Source: Acidobacteria bacterium Ga0077553
GTDB lineage: Bacteria; Acidobacteriota; Terriglobia; Bryobacterales; Bryobacteraceae
Assembly: GCA_001464575.1 (NCBI GenBank)
Contig: LNFE01000276.1
Location: 1 to 60,454, forward strand
DNA: 60,454 nucleotides
Direction: 5' to 3'
The notes beneath the pieces were generated by a model. The model searched no databases, had not been told where the DNA came from, and saw only the letters and a list, made by a program, of their open reading frames with translations. The position numbers were made by a program, and so were the translations under genes. Positions within the stretch are counted from its first letter, which is position 1. Each line of letters begins with the position of its first letter. Of this stretch, positions 44,210 through 55,522 are shown piece after piece.

Positions 44210-45355
44210 ATGCAACTTCCCTCCCGCATCGGCAAGTACGAGCTTCAGGAGTTTCTCGGCGGCGGTATGTCTCACGTCTACCGTGCGCAGGATACCGTCC
44301 TGGGTAGAACCGTGGCGGTCAAGATTTTGACCGAGCAGGGCTGCGCGGACGCGGAGGCGAAGGCTCGCTTTCTGCAAGAGGCCCGCTTGGCCTCCGGCAT
44401 TGCGCACGAAAACATTATCAGCGTGCACGATTTCGGTGAGGAGCAGGGAAAGCCCTTCATCGTGATGGAGTTCCTGCGCGGCGAAAGCCTACGCGAAGCG
44501 CTCCGCAGTGGCCGCGCCGGCGACGCGCGCGCCCGGTTAATGCTGGCGGTGCAGATCGCCAAGGCCATCGATTACATCCATCTGAAGAAAATCATCCACC
44601 GGGACATCAAGCCCGAGAACCTGCAGGTGGATCAGACCGGCCGGATCAAATTGATGGATTTCGGCATCGCCAAGTCCGAAGGGATGCAGTTGACGCGCGC
44701 AGGGTTCACCCTGGGCACGCCCTATTATATGGCTCCGGAGCAGGTCCTGGGTCAGCAGGTGACCCCGGCGGTGGACGTCTACGCCTTCGGTATTTTGCTC
44801 TTTGAAATGCTCACCGGGCTCAAGCCCATCAATGGCGAAACGATTGAGAAGATTTTTAATCAGATCCTCTATGAGCCGTTGAACATGGACCCGCTGCGCC
44901 AAGCCGGTTTAGGCGAACCGATCGTGCAGATCATTGCCCGCTGCACCGCCAAAAGTCCGCAGGACCGGTATGCCAAGCTGTGGGACGTGGCCGTGGATAT
45001 CGAGCGCTTCCTGGGCTTGAATCCGACGACACAACGCCCTTCCACCGGGACGATGTCCATGCCTGCCGCGCCAACCATGCCTCCGGTACCGGCCATGTCG
45101 CAGTCGTCGGCCTCGATGTCGAGCCCCCGGCCCACGCAGCAATCTACCCCCTATCAGCCATCGGCTTCCTATACTGCGCCCGCGCCGGTTCCGACCCAGT
45201 CGCGTCCGGCGGCGCCGGTGGATGAGAGCCTGCCTGCATTTGTGCGCGCGCTGCCCGGTCCGCTGCAGAGCCAAACGGGACTTATGATCCTCGTAGCCCT
45301 GGGAGTACTACTGATTATGGTGGTTCTCTATTTCGCAATCTCCCTAGTTGCGTAA
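44210..45355 (+). CDS. Serine/threonine protein kinase with C-terminal membrane anchor
   Basis: A 381-residue Hanks-type kinase. The glycine loop LGGGMSHVY (about 16-24), VAVKIL lysine near 41, HRDIKPEN near 129-136 and DFGIAK near 150 are all intact, so it should be active; GTPYYMAPEQ follows the activation loop. A Pro/Ser/Thr/Met-rich linker (about 275-340) and a single C-terminal helix (LMILVALGVLLIMVVLYFAI) tail-anchor it in the inner membrane without a periplasmic domain. It lies 28 bp after tssM. Its kinase domain is close to that of the next gene, indicating tandem duplication. PpkA-like regulation of T6SS by threonine phosphorylation is a plausible role. Confidence 0.93.
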   Translation: MQLPSRIGKYELQEFLGGGMSHVYRAQDTVLGRTVAVKILTEQGCADAEAKARFLQEARLASGIAHENIISVHDFGEEQGKPFIVMEFLRGESLREALRSGRAGDARARLMLAVQIAKAIDYIHLKKIIHRDIKPENLQVDQTGRIKLMDFGIAKSEGMQLTRAGFTLGTPYYMAPEQVLGQQVTPAVDVYAFGILLFEMLTGLKPINGETIEKIFNQILYEPLNMDPLRQAGLGEPIVQIIARCTAKSPQDRYAKLWDVAVDIERFLGLNPTTQRPSTGTMSMPAAPTMPPVPAMSQSSASMSSPRPTQQSTPYQPSASYTAPAPVPTQSRPAAPVDESLPAFVRALPGPLQSQTGLMILVALGVLLIMVVLYFAISLVA

Positions 45356-45358
45356 ACT
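45353..45358 (+). promoter_or_regulatory. Second kinase gene -10 box overlapping a stop codon
   Basis: TAAACT contains the TAA stop of the first kinase (45353-45355) and ends exactly 6 nt before the ATG of the second kinase at 45365. It could give the second kinase its own leaderless transcript. Confidence 0.45.
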
Positions 45359-45364
45359 ATCTGT

Positions 45365-47020
45365 ATGCAACTTCCCGTGCGGTTCGCCAGGTACGAGCTG
45401 CAAGAGTTCTTGGGCGGAGGGATGTCTCATGTCTACCGGGCGGTAGATACGGTGATGGGCCGCGCCGTGGCGGTGAAGATTTTGACCGAGCAGGGCATCC
45501 GCGATGAGGAAGCCAAGCAACGGTTTCTGCACGAGGCGCGGATGTCGGGGTCGATCCAGCACGACAACATTGTGACCGTGCATGACTACGGCGAGGAGCA
45601 GGGCTATCCGTTCATGGTCCTCGAGTTCCTGCGAGGCGAAGACCTGCGGGAAGCGATCCGCAAGGGCCATACCGGCGACAATGCCAACAAGGTGCGGATT
45701 GCGCTCGAAGTAGCGCAGGCATTGGCCTTCGTCCATCAGCGCAACATTATCCATCGCGATATCAAGCCCGAGAATATCTACATTGAGCAGAGCGGGCGCG
45801 CCAAACTGATGGACTTCGGCATCGCCAAAGCCGAGGGCTTAAACCTGACGAAAACCGGCAACTCCATGGGAACTCCGTTCTACATGGCACCCGAGCAAGT
45901 CATGGGGACAAACATTACGGCATTGGCGGACATTTACTCTTACGGCATGGTGCTCTACGAGCTGTTTGCCGGGGTGAAGCCTGTCAACGGCGATACCCTG
46001 CAGCGCCTCTTCTACATCATCCTCCACGAGACCCCCGATCTCCAGCCACTGATCGCCAAAGGAACGCCCCAACCGGTGATCGACCTGATTCAGCGGTGCA
46101 TCGCCAAGAAACCGGAAGAGCGGCTCCAGAGCTTCGGCGCGGTCGTTGAAGTGCTGAAAGGAATCCTCGCCGGAGCGTATCAGCCGCCCGCGCCCGTACC
46201 CGCTTCCCGGCCGCAAGCTGCCGAGAGTGGCGCAGGCGACGGAGGATTGAAGATTGGCCTGATCGCGGGGGCCATCGGATTGGTCTTGATCGTTGGCGCC
46301 GTGGGAGTCTGGTACGCGCTGCGGCCCAAACCGGTGGTGGGAACGCCGCCCACCACGAAGGTCGAAACGCCAGTTCGCGGGGGCGCCGTCGTACCGGTGC
46401 CCGCGGGTGATTTTCAATTTGGCTCGAACAAGAGCAGAGTGACCCTGGCCGAGTTTTCTATCGATCGCACGGAAGTTTCGAATCGCGCCTATGCCGAGTT
46501 TGCGCAGGCCACCGGCGCACCGGTGCCCACCGGAACGCCGGAGCTTCCGGTGGTTAATGTCACCTTCGATCAGGCGAAATCGTTTTGCGCCTGGGCCGGC
46601 AAGCAACTGCCAAGTGAGCTGCAGTGGGAGAAGGCGGCGCGCGGCACCGATGGCCGCAGCTATCCCTGGGGTAGCGAAATGAAGGCCGAATTCGCCGCGG
46701 TGAAAGAGAATCCGCTGGCGGCCAATGGTCCGCTGGCGGTTGGATCACTCACCGCGGGGCAGAGCCCCTCGGCGGCGTTGAACATGGCGGGCAATGTTTG
46801 GGAGTGGGTGGAGAAGCCACATACCCCCAGCGCATTGGCGGTTGAAAGCCTGCAGGGCGCGCTGAAACCGCCGCCGACGGCGGCCGAGCCATGGCACTAC
46901 ATTAAGGGCGGCTCGTTTGATCGCGGCATCGCCGAAGCGCTGTCGTTTGAATTCGTCAGTCTGCCCGCCCGTTTCGTCAGCCCCAATATCGGCTTCCGGT
47001 GCGTGCTGCTGCCAAAATAG
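45365..47020 (+). CDS. Serine/threonine kinase with periplasmic FGE-sulfatase-like domain
   Basis: A 551-residue membrane kinase. The N-terminal kinase domain (about 10-265) has LGGGMSHVY, VAVKIL, HRDIKPEN and DFGIAK. One helix (LKIGLIAGAIGLVLIVGAVG, about 294-313) crosses the membrane and a C-terminal formylglycine-generating-enzyme-like (SUMF1) domain follows: VPAGDFQFGSNKS, IDRTEVSNRAYAEF, LPSELQWEKAARGTDGRSYP, AGNVWEWVEK and IGFRCVLL. The two catalytic cysteines that precede the final GFRC in true FGEs are absent, so this part is probably a binding or sensing domain. Its place after tssM and its paralogue suggest T6SS control from the envelope. Confidence 0.93.
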   Translation: MQLPVRFARYELQEFLGGGMSHVYRAVDTVMGRAVAVKILTEQGIRDEEAKQRFLHEARMSGSIQHDNIVTVHDYGEEQGYPFMVLEFLRGEDLREAIRKGHTGDNANKVRIALEVAQALAFVHQRNIIHRDIKPENIYIEQSGRAKLMDFGIAKAEGLNLTKTGNSMGTPFYMAPEQVMGTNITALADIYSYGMVLYELFAGVKPVNGDTLQRLFYIILHETPDLQPLIAKGTPQPVIDLIQRCIAKKPEERLQSFGAVVEVLKGILAGAYQPPAPVPASRPQAAESGAGDGGLKIGLIAGAIGLVLIVGAVGVWYALRPKPVVGTPPTTKVETPVRGGAVVPVPAGDFQFGSNKSRVTLAEFSIDRTEVSNRAYAEFAQATGAPVPTGTPELPVVNVTFDQAKSFCAWAGKQLPSELQWEKAARGTDGRSYPWGSEMKAEFAAVKENPLAANGPLAVGSLTAGQSPSAALNMAGNVWEWVEKPHTPSALAVESLQGALKPPPTAAEPWHYIKGGSFDRGIAEALSFEFVSLPARFVSPNIGFRCVLLPK

Positions 47021-47043
47021 TGCGATCGGGCGGGGCGACCCTT

Positions 47044-47049
47044 TACACT
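47044..47049 (+). promoter_or_regulatory. argG -10 box, leaderless arrangement
   Basis: TACACT ends 6 nt before the argG ATG at 47056, in the 35-bp gap after the second kinase gene. No Shine-Dalgarno or attenuator structure fits in between. Confidence 0.5.
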
Positions 47050-47055
47050 GAGTAA

Positions 47056-48339
<1,284 letters not shown>

Positions 48340-48340
48340 C

Positions 48341-49074
<734 letters not shown>

Positions 49075-49078
<4 letters not shown>

Positions 49079-50487
49079 GCGTTCGCGTCGGCGAAGCCGC
49101 CAGTGCTCCGCCCTTTCCCGAAGCCGCCAAGAAGATGGTGGCCAACTCGCAGTTGCGCCGCAACGTGCGCCACGCGACGGACGTCATCCGCACGAAACGC
49201 GGTCGCGTCGTCGGCGAGAAAGAGGATTGGGAGGCGCTGCGCGACGCCGGCAAAGCGATCAAGGACCATACGCTGGCGAATCTTGATCGCTACCTCGTCC
49301 AGTTCGAAGAGGCCTGCACCAAGGCCGGCGGCAAGGTGCATTGGGCGCGCGATGCCGACGAGGCCAACCGCATCATCGTCGATCTCGTCAAGCAGTACAA
49401 CTCGGACGAGGTAATCAAGGTCAAGACGATGACCTCGGACGAGACGCGCTTAAACGTCGCGCTCGAAGCGGCCGGCGTTACGCCGTTTGAGACCGACCTC
49501 GCCGACCTGATCGTGCAACTCGGCGAAGACAAGCCGTCGCATATCGTCGTGCCCGCGCTGCACCGCAACCGCATGGAGATCCGCGAGATCTTCATGAAGA
49601 AGATGGGTCTTGATACGCTCGGCTACCAGCCGGAAGATCTCACTGCGGCGGCGCGCAAGTACCTTCGCGAGCGGTTCCTGCGCGTGAAGGTGGGCATCAG
49701 CGGGGCGAACTATCTCATCGCTGAGACCGGCTCGGTCGTTGTCGTCGAATCGGAGGGCAACGGCCGCATGTGTCTCTCGCTGCCGGAGGTGCTGATCAGC
49801 ATCGTCGGCGTCGAGAAGGTGATTCCGCGCTTTGAAGACCTCGAGGTTTTTCTCCAACTGCTGCCCCGCTCCGCCACCGGCGAGCGCATGAATCCGTACA
49901 ACTCTATCTGGACCGGCGTCACCCCCGGCGACGGACCGCAGGCGTTCCATATCGTGCTGCTCGATAACGGCCGCACCGAAGTGCTTGCCGACCCTGAGTC
50001 CCGCGAGACGCTCGATTGCATCCGCTGCGGAGCCTGCCTGAACGCCTGCCCGGTTTACCGCCAGACCGGCGGCCATGCCTACGGATCGGTGTACGGCGGC
50101 CCGATCGGCGCGATTCTCACGCCGCAACTGCAGTCGATGGAGCACTCGCAAACGTTGCCGTACGCGTCGTCCCTGTGCGGCGCCTGCTACGAAGTGTGCC
50201 CGGTGAAGATCAACATCCCGGAGATTCTGATTCACCTGCGCACGAAGGTGGTGGACAGCGGCCACGCGCCACTGGCCGAGCGCCTGGCGATGAAAGGCGC
50301 CGCGTTCGCCATGTCGAAAGCCAGCCGCCTCAGCCTCGCGCACGCGTTTGCCCGGCTGGGGCAGTGGCCGTTTAACGACGATGGCAAGCTCGACAATCTC
50401 CCCGGCCTGCTCGCCGGGTGGACTGAGACGCGGGACCTTGATGCAATCCCGTCGGAATCGTTCCGCGAATGGTGGTCCAAGCGATGA
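49075..50487 (+). CDS. lutB: L-lactate utilization protein LutB, Fe-S cluster protein
   Basis: A 470-residue protein starting MSVRVGEAASAPPFPEAAKK. The N-terminal LUD domain (about 65-300) is followed by two ferredoxin-type clusters: CIRCGACLNACPVYRQTGGH near 315-335 and LCGACYEVCPVKINIPEI near 365-382. LutB carries electrons in the LutABC complex that oxidises L-lactate to pyruvate, replacing flavin-type dehydrogenases. ATGA overlaps bind it to lutA (49075-49078) and lutC (50484-50487). Confidence 0.94.
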
Positions 50488-51101
50488 CGGCCCGGGAAGA
50501 GGTTCTCGCCCGCATCCGGAAGAATCAGGGCGGCCCGGCGGATCAATCCATTCCGCGAGAGTATGCCGATTCTTCGTTGTTGTCGCGCGCCGAAGTGGTC
50601 GAGCAGTTTGCCGATCGTTTGCGCGACTACAACGCCACTGTGCATCACTGCGCGGCATCCGCGATCGCGGACGTGGTTTCCAGTGTCCTGCACGAGCGGA
50701 AGAAGTCCGGGCTCCTGATTCCCGCCGGCCTGCCCGCCGCGTGGCTCCCGGCCGGTTGCACCTTTCGACTTGATGACGGCCTCTCCTACGCCGAACTCGA
50801 TGCTAGCGAAGGGGTGCTGACGGCTTGCGATGTAGCCATTGCGCTGACGGGCACCATCGTGATTGCTCACTCCCCGGCGCAAGGTCGCCGCGCGCTCTCG
50901 CTCGTGCCGGACTATCATCTCTGCGTGGTGCACCTCGACCAACTCGTTGCCACCGTGCCCGAAGGGATGCGCCGCATGGCCAATCTGCTGCCGGCGCCGC
51001 TCACTACGATCTCCGGCCCTTCGGCGACTTCCGATATTGAGATGATCCGGATTAAGGGTGTCCACGGCCCCCGGACGCTCGAGGTGATCCTGGTCGAATG
51101 A
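50484..51101 (+). CDS. lutC: L-lactate utilization protein LutC
   Basis: A 205-residue LUD-domain protein (MTAREEVLARIRKNQG start). Segments LTACDVAIALTGTIVI and ALSLVPDYHLCVVHLDQLV, then SATSDIEMIRIKGVHGPRTL, match LutC. The start at 50484 uses the ATGA overlap with lutB; an ATG at 50469 would add five residues. It overlaps the following membrane protein by 4 bp as well. Confidence 0.92.
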   Translation: MTAREEVLARIRKNQGGPADQSIPREYADSSLLSRAEVVEQFADRLRDYNATVHHCAASAIADVVSSVLHERKKSGLLIPAGLPAAWLPAGCTFRLDDGLSYAELDASEGVLTACDVAIALTGTIVIAHSPAQGRRALSLVPDYHLCVVHLDQLVATVPEGMRRMANLLPAPLTTISGPSATSDIEMIRIKGVHGPRTLEVILVE

Positions 51102-51739
51102 CTTCCGCGCCCACCACTGAGCTCCGGTACTCCAGCCGTTGGGTGAAGTGGTGGTTGGCGCTAGTGTGCGCGTTTGTTCTGGCGCCGTTTTACGCGGCGC
51201 CGTTTCTGGGTGAAGAGGAGGGCGTCCGGATTGCGATTCCGATCTGCGTCCCGGCCACCTACCTGTTGCTCCAGCTCGCATTCAATAAACGCCAGGCCGT
51301 CGTCAGCGCCAAGGGCGTCCGCGTGCGCCACCGGCCCTTTCCTACCCCCATGGGGATGAACGTACGGCGGGAAGACATCGCACACTGCTATGTCCGCGAG
51401 GTCGTCGAGTACAACGAAGGACAGGAGATCGACCGCAGTTACCTGGCGGGCGTCGAAACGAAACAGGGTGCCCTTCAGGACGTGACCGACCTGTTGCCGT
51501 CGGTCAACATGGCGTGGGAGGCGGCTTACCAGATCTGCGGCGTGCTGAACACTCAGCCCGCGGCCCCCAAGCTGGAGGTCCGTCCGGTGCAGAAATCTGC
51601 GCGCGCCCCGGCCGGCTGGAAGCGGACCATTTTGCTTTGGTTGGTGCTCTTCCTTGGGGCGATCGCGGTGGGCGGCTACTGGGAGTTGTCGCGCAACCAC
51701 CGGAGCGTCGATCCCAGAACCGGCGTCAGACCCTTATAG
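51098..51739 (+). CDS. Membrane protein of unknown function, PH-like
   Basis: A 213-residue protein with three hydrophobic helices: two near the N-terminus (about 15-38 and 45-60) and one near 170-192. The loop between them (VVSAKGVRVRHRPFPTPMGM, then REDIAHCYVREVVEY) has the strand pattern of small bacterial PH-like (DUF304-type) domains that follow paired helices; this is a tentative reading. It is translationally coupled to lutC (ATGA at 51098-51101) but is not a known Lut component. It overlaps the convergent DUF3445 gene by 64 bp. Confidence 0.75.
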   Translation: MTSAPTTELRYSSRWVKWWLALVCAFVLAPFYAAPFLGEEEGVRIAIPICVPATYLLLQLAFNKRQAVVSAKGVRVRHRPFPTPMGMNVRREDIAHCYVREVVEYNEGQEIDRSYLAGVETKQGALQDVTDLLPSVNMAWEAAYQICGVLNTQPAAPKLEVRPVQKSARAPAGWKRTILLWLVLFLGAIAVGGYWELSRNHRSVDPRTGVRPL

Positions 51740-52473
51740 TCGGCCATCTCCGGCGGAATGGTTTCGAGGACGCCGAGCAGCAGTCCGCGCTGCTCCGCCG
51801 TCAGCGTAGCTACCGCCTGTTGGTAGGTATGGATCGTAAACAGCACGCAGCCCGACTCCGGCAGAGCCGTCAGCGTCTGCCGCTCCACGCGGAGGAAGCA
51901 GCGTTCGCCCGCGTTGGCTGCCGTCACCTCTGAAATTACGGAACGAAGCCAATCGTTCCAGCGGGGACTCAGGTCCAGCCGGTTGGTCGGCTTCATGCTC
52001 CAGTTCAGACGGCCCACCGGCCGGCCGGGCTTCAGCCGTTCGAGAAGGTTCCGCGTGGGTGACCCCAGTTTTTCGGCGTAGCCCGGCACGGGTGCGTGGA
52101 TTTCGAGGAGCGGACGTCCCAGCTTGTCATTCAGACACCAGCCGTTGGCGAAACAGAGGTGGCCAGCTATGAGTTCTTGCTCTCCGGTGGCCCGCAGAAT
52201 CAGCAAATCCTCGGCGACAATCGCCCCAATCTCCGCCATCGTTTGCCCTGGTAAACCCAGCACCGCAGCCATTTCCCGCTGCGCGCGCTCCGAGCCCGGC
52301 AGCGCCTGTTCGTAGTACTCGGGCATCTCTGCTAACAACCGCGCCTTCTCCCGCAACTCCCCCGCGGTTGCCTCGTCCGCTTCGAGCACCGGCTGTCCCG
52401 GCCCGAGCGGAGCCACTCCGAGCCGCAGTTCGAAGCGAGAGGAAAAGAAGGGAAAGTATTGCCAAGGGATCAT
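51676..52473 (-). CDS. DUF3445 family protein (heme-dependent oxidative N-demethylase-like)
   Basis: A 265-residue soluble protein. VPGYAEKLGSPTRNLLERLK, then RLNWSMKPTNRLDL, FLRVERQTLTALPESGCVLF and TIHTYQQAV are the conserved blocks of DUF3445, whose best-known member is the heme subunit of an oxidative dimethylamine N-demethylase. The partner reductase genes of that enzyme are not adjacent, so the substrate is unknown. The start is placed at ATG 52473 (MIPWQYFPF); the frame is open to 52524 but that would overlap the divergent radical SAM gene. Confidence 0.85.
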   Translation of the reverse strand: MIPWQYFPFFSSRFELRLGVAPLGPGQPVLEADEATAGELREKARLLAEMPEYYEQALPGSERAQREMAAVLGLPGQTMAEIGAIVAEDLLILRATGEQELIAGHLCFANGWCLNDKLGRPLLEIHAPVPGYAEKLGSPTRNLLERLKPGRPVGRLNWSMKPTNRLDLSPRWNDWLRSVISEVTAANAGERCFLRVERQTLTALPESGCVLFTIHTYQQAVATLTAEQRGLLLGVLETIPPEMADYKGLTPVLGSTLRWLRDNSQ

Positions 52474-52499
52474 TATGGTTATCTTTATGATGGTAGACT

Positions 52500-52505
52500 T
52501 AGCAT
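52500..52505 (+). promoter_or_regulatory. Radical SAM gene -10 box
   Basis: TAGCAT ends 7 nt before the ATG at 52513; a second box, TAGACT, lies just upstream. The 39-bp gap to the divergent DUF3445 gene holds promoters for both directions. Confidence 0.4.
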
Positions 52506-52512
52506 TTCCCTT

Positions 52513-54072
52513 ATGCGTGTTCATCTGGTAAATCCGAGTGATATGGCTTTCGGCACGGCCGTCATCACGCCACGCTGGCTGTACGTTTTAGCTGCCGCGA
52601 CGCCCGAAGAGTTTGGCGACCCCGTAATCTGGGACGAAACTCTCGAGCATTTTGACCCTGCGCAGGTGAAAGCCGGCGATGTCGTCGGTATCGGAGTCCA
52701 CACCGGGAACGCCCTCCGTGGCTACGAAGTCGGCCGTCTGGCCCGCGAACGTGGCGCGTGGGTGGTCTACGGAGGCATTCACTCGACGCTGTACCCGGAG
52801 GAAATCCTCGAACGGGGCCATGCGCACGTTGCAGTAAAGGGCGACGGGGATCAAGTATGGGCCAAGGCCATCCGGGATTGCGTCAAAGGAAACCCGGACC
52901 GGATTTACGAGGGAGGCAAGGTGCCGCCCGAGCACTTCATGGCCGCCCGCTGGGACCTGCTGCCGAAGGGCGCCTACATGTGGGCCTCGGTACAGACCGT
53001 TCGCGGCTGTCCGAAGCATTGCTCGTTCTGCTCCGTCTGGCGGACCGACGGCCAGAAGCCGCGGCAACGCACCTCCGATGTCGTCATTGACGAGATCGTC
53101 GAACTGCGCCGTCTTGGCTTCCGCTTCATCGCGCTGGCCGACGACAATTTTTATCCCGTTAGCTTCACCGACATCAAGCTGGCCGAGCGCCAGGGCAATG
53201 CCGAAAAGGTCGCCAACTATCACGCGATCCGCGAAGAGCGGTTCGAACTGATGGCGCGCCTGGCGGAACTGCCCGGCGACATGAACTTCTTCACCCAGAT
53301 CACGATGGAAGCAGCCGAGGATCTCGAGTTCCTGGCCGCCATGAAGAAGGCCCGTATCCGCGGCGCCCTGGTGGGCGTGGAAGCGGTTACGCCCGAGGGA
53401 CTCAAAGAGGTTTACAAAGACTTCAACTACGCTGGCGAAGAGCTCGTCGAGCGCCTGAAGGCCTTCCGCGAAAACGGCGTCCACGTGCTCGGTTCGTTCA
53501 TCTTCGGTCTCTCCTCGGACCGCGCGATCACCTTTGAAGCGACGCAAGCGCTGGCCCGCCGCGCCAACCTGACCTTCGCTCAGTTCGTGATGTTGACTCC
53601 GTTCCCGGGCACGGTCGACTTCGACAAATGGGAAAAGGGTCTGGGCGACAATCCGCCGACCGTCGACGGCATCCCCATCACGCGCTACTGGCTCATCCCG
53701 GCCCACAAGCGGCCGAAGATGTTCATGCCCCACCCCACCATGAGTTCCGAAGAGCTTCGACAGCGGACTCAGGGCGTTTGGGACGAGTTCTACAGCCTCA
53801 AGGCGATCTGGGAACGGTCTTCCTGCACGCCCAACCTGCGTGCGCGGCTGGCCTTCATCTTCATCTCGAAGCTCTATCGCCAGATGTACGCCTCCACCGG
53901 CATCGCCACCGATAGCGCCCGCCGGTCCAAAGCCAACAACTGGGCCCGCTGGCTGGCCAAGCCCACCCAGAAGCTGTTCCAGGCGAAACCGATGCCGGAA
54001 CTCCAGGCACCGGCTCGCCGCCCCAAACCGCAGCCGCAGCTTTCGAACGATCCCCTGCGGGTGATCTCCTAG
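52513..54072 (+). CDS. B12-binding-domain radical SAM protein
   Basis: A 519-residue radical SAM enzyme. An N-terminal B12-binding-like Rossmann region (MRVHLVNPSDMAFGTAVITP, VVYGGIHSTLYPEEILERG) is followed by the [4Fe-4S]-SAM motif CPKHCSFC near residue 174 and a TIM-barrel core (MKKARIRGALVGVEAVTPEG, LGSFIFGLSSD). The classical cobalamin DxHxxG motif is not obvious, so cobalamin binding is uncertain. The C-terminal helix-rich region ends in a basic/proline-rich tail. The start at 52513 follows a TAGCAT box. It lies 7 bp upstream of matB. Substrate unknown. Confidence 0.88.
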   Translation: MRVHLVNPSDMAFGTAVITPRWLYVLAAATPEEFGDPVIWDETLEHFDPAQVKAGDVVGIGVHTGNALRGYEVGRLARERGAWVVYGGIHSTLYPEEILERGHAHVAVKGDGDQVWAKAIRDCVKGNPDRIYEGGKVPPEHFMAARWDLLPKGAYMWASVQTVRGCPKHCSFCSVWRTDGQKPRQRTSDVVIDEIVELRRLGFRFIALADDNFYPVSFTDIKLAERQGNAEKVANYHAIREERFELMARLAELPGDMNFFTQITMEAAEDLEFLAAMKKARIRGALVGVEAVTPEGLKEVYKDFNYAGEELVERLKAFRENGVHVLGSFIFGLSSDRAITFEATQALARRANLTFAQFVMLTPFPGTVDFDKWEKGLGDNPPTVDGIPITRYWLIPAHKRPKMFMPHPTMSSEELRQRTQGVWDEFYSLKAIWERSSCTPNLRARLAFIFISKLYRQMYASTGIATDSARRSKANNWARWLAKPTQKLFQAKPMPELQAPARRPKPQPQLSNDPLRVIS

Positions 54073-54079
54073 TCTCGTC

Positions 54080-55522
54080 GTGACCCTCCCTGACCTGTTC
54101 GAGCTCTCCTTTGCCGGCCGACGCCCCGAAGTAGCGCTCGAATGGGATCGGGACTATACATTCGGCGAAATTGACGACCGGGCGTCCCGGATGGCGAATT
54201 TGCTAGCTGACCGCGGCTTGCGCCTCGGGGACCGCCTCTGTGTCTATCTGCCGAACTGTCTCGAGTTCGTGGATCTGTTTCTGGCCGCCACCCGGTTGGG
54301 CGTGATTTTCGTCCCGGTGAATGTGCTGTACCGCGACCGGGAGATTCGCCACATTCTGGCGGATGCCGATCCGGTGGCTCTCATTACGACCGAGGAACTG
54401 CTGGCCCACGTTCCCGCGGACGCTCCCGCGTGGACGATCGAGGAGCTTCGAGGGGCGGTCGATGCGTTCCCGGCCACTCGGCAGATTGCGGTAACCGACG
54501 GCGAAACCCCGGCGGCCATCGTCTACACGTCCGGAACTACGGGCGCGTCGAAGGGCGCGGTGCTGACGCACAACAACTTCATCGCGAATGCGATCAACGT
54601 GGTTACCTGCTGGCAGATCACGGCCGCTGACCGATTGCTGCTGACGCTCCCGCTCTTCCACGTTCACGGCCTCGGCAACGGCTTGCACGCTTGGCTGCTC
54701 AGCGGCTGCCGGCTCCGCCTCACGGAGCGGTTTGCTCACGAACAGGCCGCCACCTGGATGCGCGAGTTCTCGCCGACGGTCTTCTTCGGGGTGCCGACCA
54801 TGTATGTGCGCATGCTCGATTGGCCCCCGGCCGAGGCGGCGGCGATCGGCCAGCGCATGCGCCTGTTTGTCTCCGGCTCGGCGCCGCTGCCGGCGCAGGT
54901 GCTCGAAGATTTCCGCGCCTTGTACGGCCATACGATCCTGGAGCGCTACGGCATGAGCGAGACACTCATGAACATTTCGAACCCGCTTTACGGCGAACGC
55001 CGGCCGGGCTCGGTGGGACTGCCGTTTCCGGGCGTCGCGGTGCAGAATCGGCGGCCGGACGGGAGCCTTGCCGCCGATGGCGAGGTGGGCGAGCTGTTCC
55101 TCCGCGGCCCCAATCTCTTCGCTGGGTACTGGCGCAAGCCGGAGCTGTTTACCCCCGGCGACTGGTTCCAAACCGGCGACATCGCGGTCCGCTCTGCCGA
55201 CGGCTACTATACACTACAGGGCCGGCGCAGCGATTTGATTATTTCGGGCGGCTTTAACATCTATCCCCGCGAGATTGAAGAGTTCCTTGCTGAGCAGCCC
55301 GGCGTCACGGAGGTAGCGGTGGCCGGAGTGCCGGACCCGAGGCGTGGCGAGGTGCCGGTCGCGTATGTCGCCGGAGAGTTCGACGCCGCACAATTGGCCG
55401 AAGCCTGCCGCCAGAATCTCGCCTCCTTTAAGATTCCGCGTGGGTTCGTTTCTGTCGAGAAGCTGCCGCGGACCGCCCTCGGGAAAGTGCAGAAACACCT
55501 GCTGCCGCGCTGGGAGCCCTAG
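54080..55522 (+). CDS. matB: Acyl-CoA synthetase, probable malonyl-CoA synthetase MatB
   Basis: A 480-residue AMP-forming acyl-CoA ligase with GTG start. The P-loop IVYTSGTTGASKGAVLTHNN (about 150-169), YGMSETLMN and the hinge IISGGFNIYPREIEEF (about 387-402) with the catalytic lysine in PRTALGKVQKHLL near the C-terminus are intact. The compact size and overall pattern are like MatB, which makes malonyl-CoA from malonate, and the next gene is a MatC-like transporter. A general short-chain acyl-CoA synthetase is the alternative. The stop overlaps the matC GTG start by one base. Confidence 0.8.
   Translation: MTLPDLFELSFAGRRPEVALEWDRDYTFGEIDDRASRMANLLADRGLRLGDRLCVYLPNCLEFVDLFLAATRLGVIFVPVNVLYRDREIRHILADADPVALITTEELLAHVPADAPAWTIEELRGAVDAFPATRQIAVTDGETPAAIVYTSGTTGASKGAVLTHNNFIANAINVVTCWQITAADRLLLTLPLFHVHGLGNGLHAWLLSGCRLRLTERFAHEQAATWMREFSPTVFFGVPTMYVRMLDWPPAEAAAIGQRMRLFVSGSAPLPAQVLEDFRALYGHTILERYGMSETLMNISNPLYGERRPGSVGLPFPGVAVQNRRPDGSLAADGEVGELFLRGPNLFAGYWRKPELFTPGDWFQTGDIAVRSADGYYTLQGRRSDLIISGGFNIYPREIEEFLAEQPGVTEVAVAGVPDPRRGEVPVAYVAGEFDAAQLAEACRQNLASFKIPRGFVSVEKLPRTALGKVQKHLLPRWEP

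Noticed and set aside
49450-50658. 402-codon open frame antisense to lutB
   Set aside because: It covers the cysteine-cluster region of lutB and reads as arginine-rich shadow sequence.
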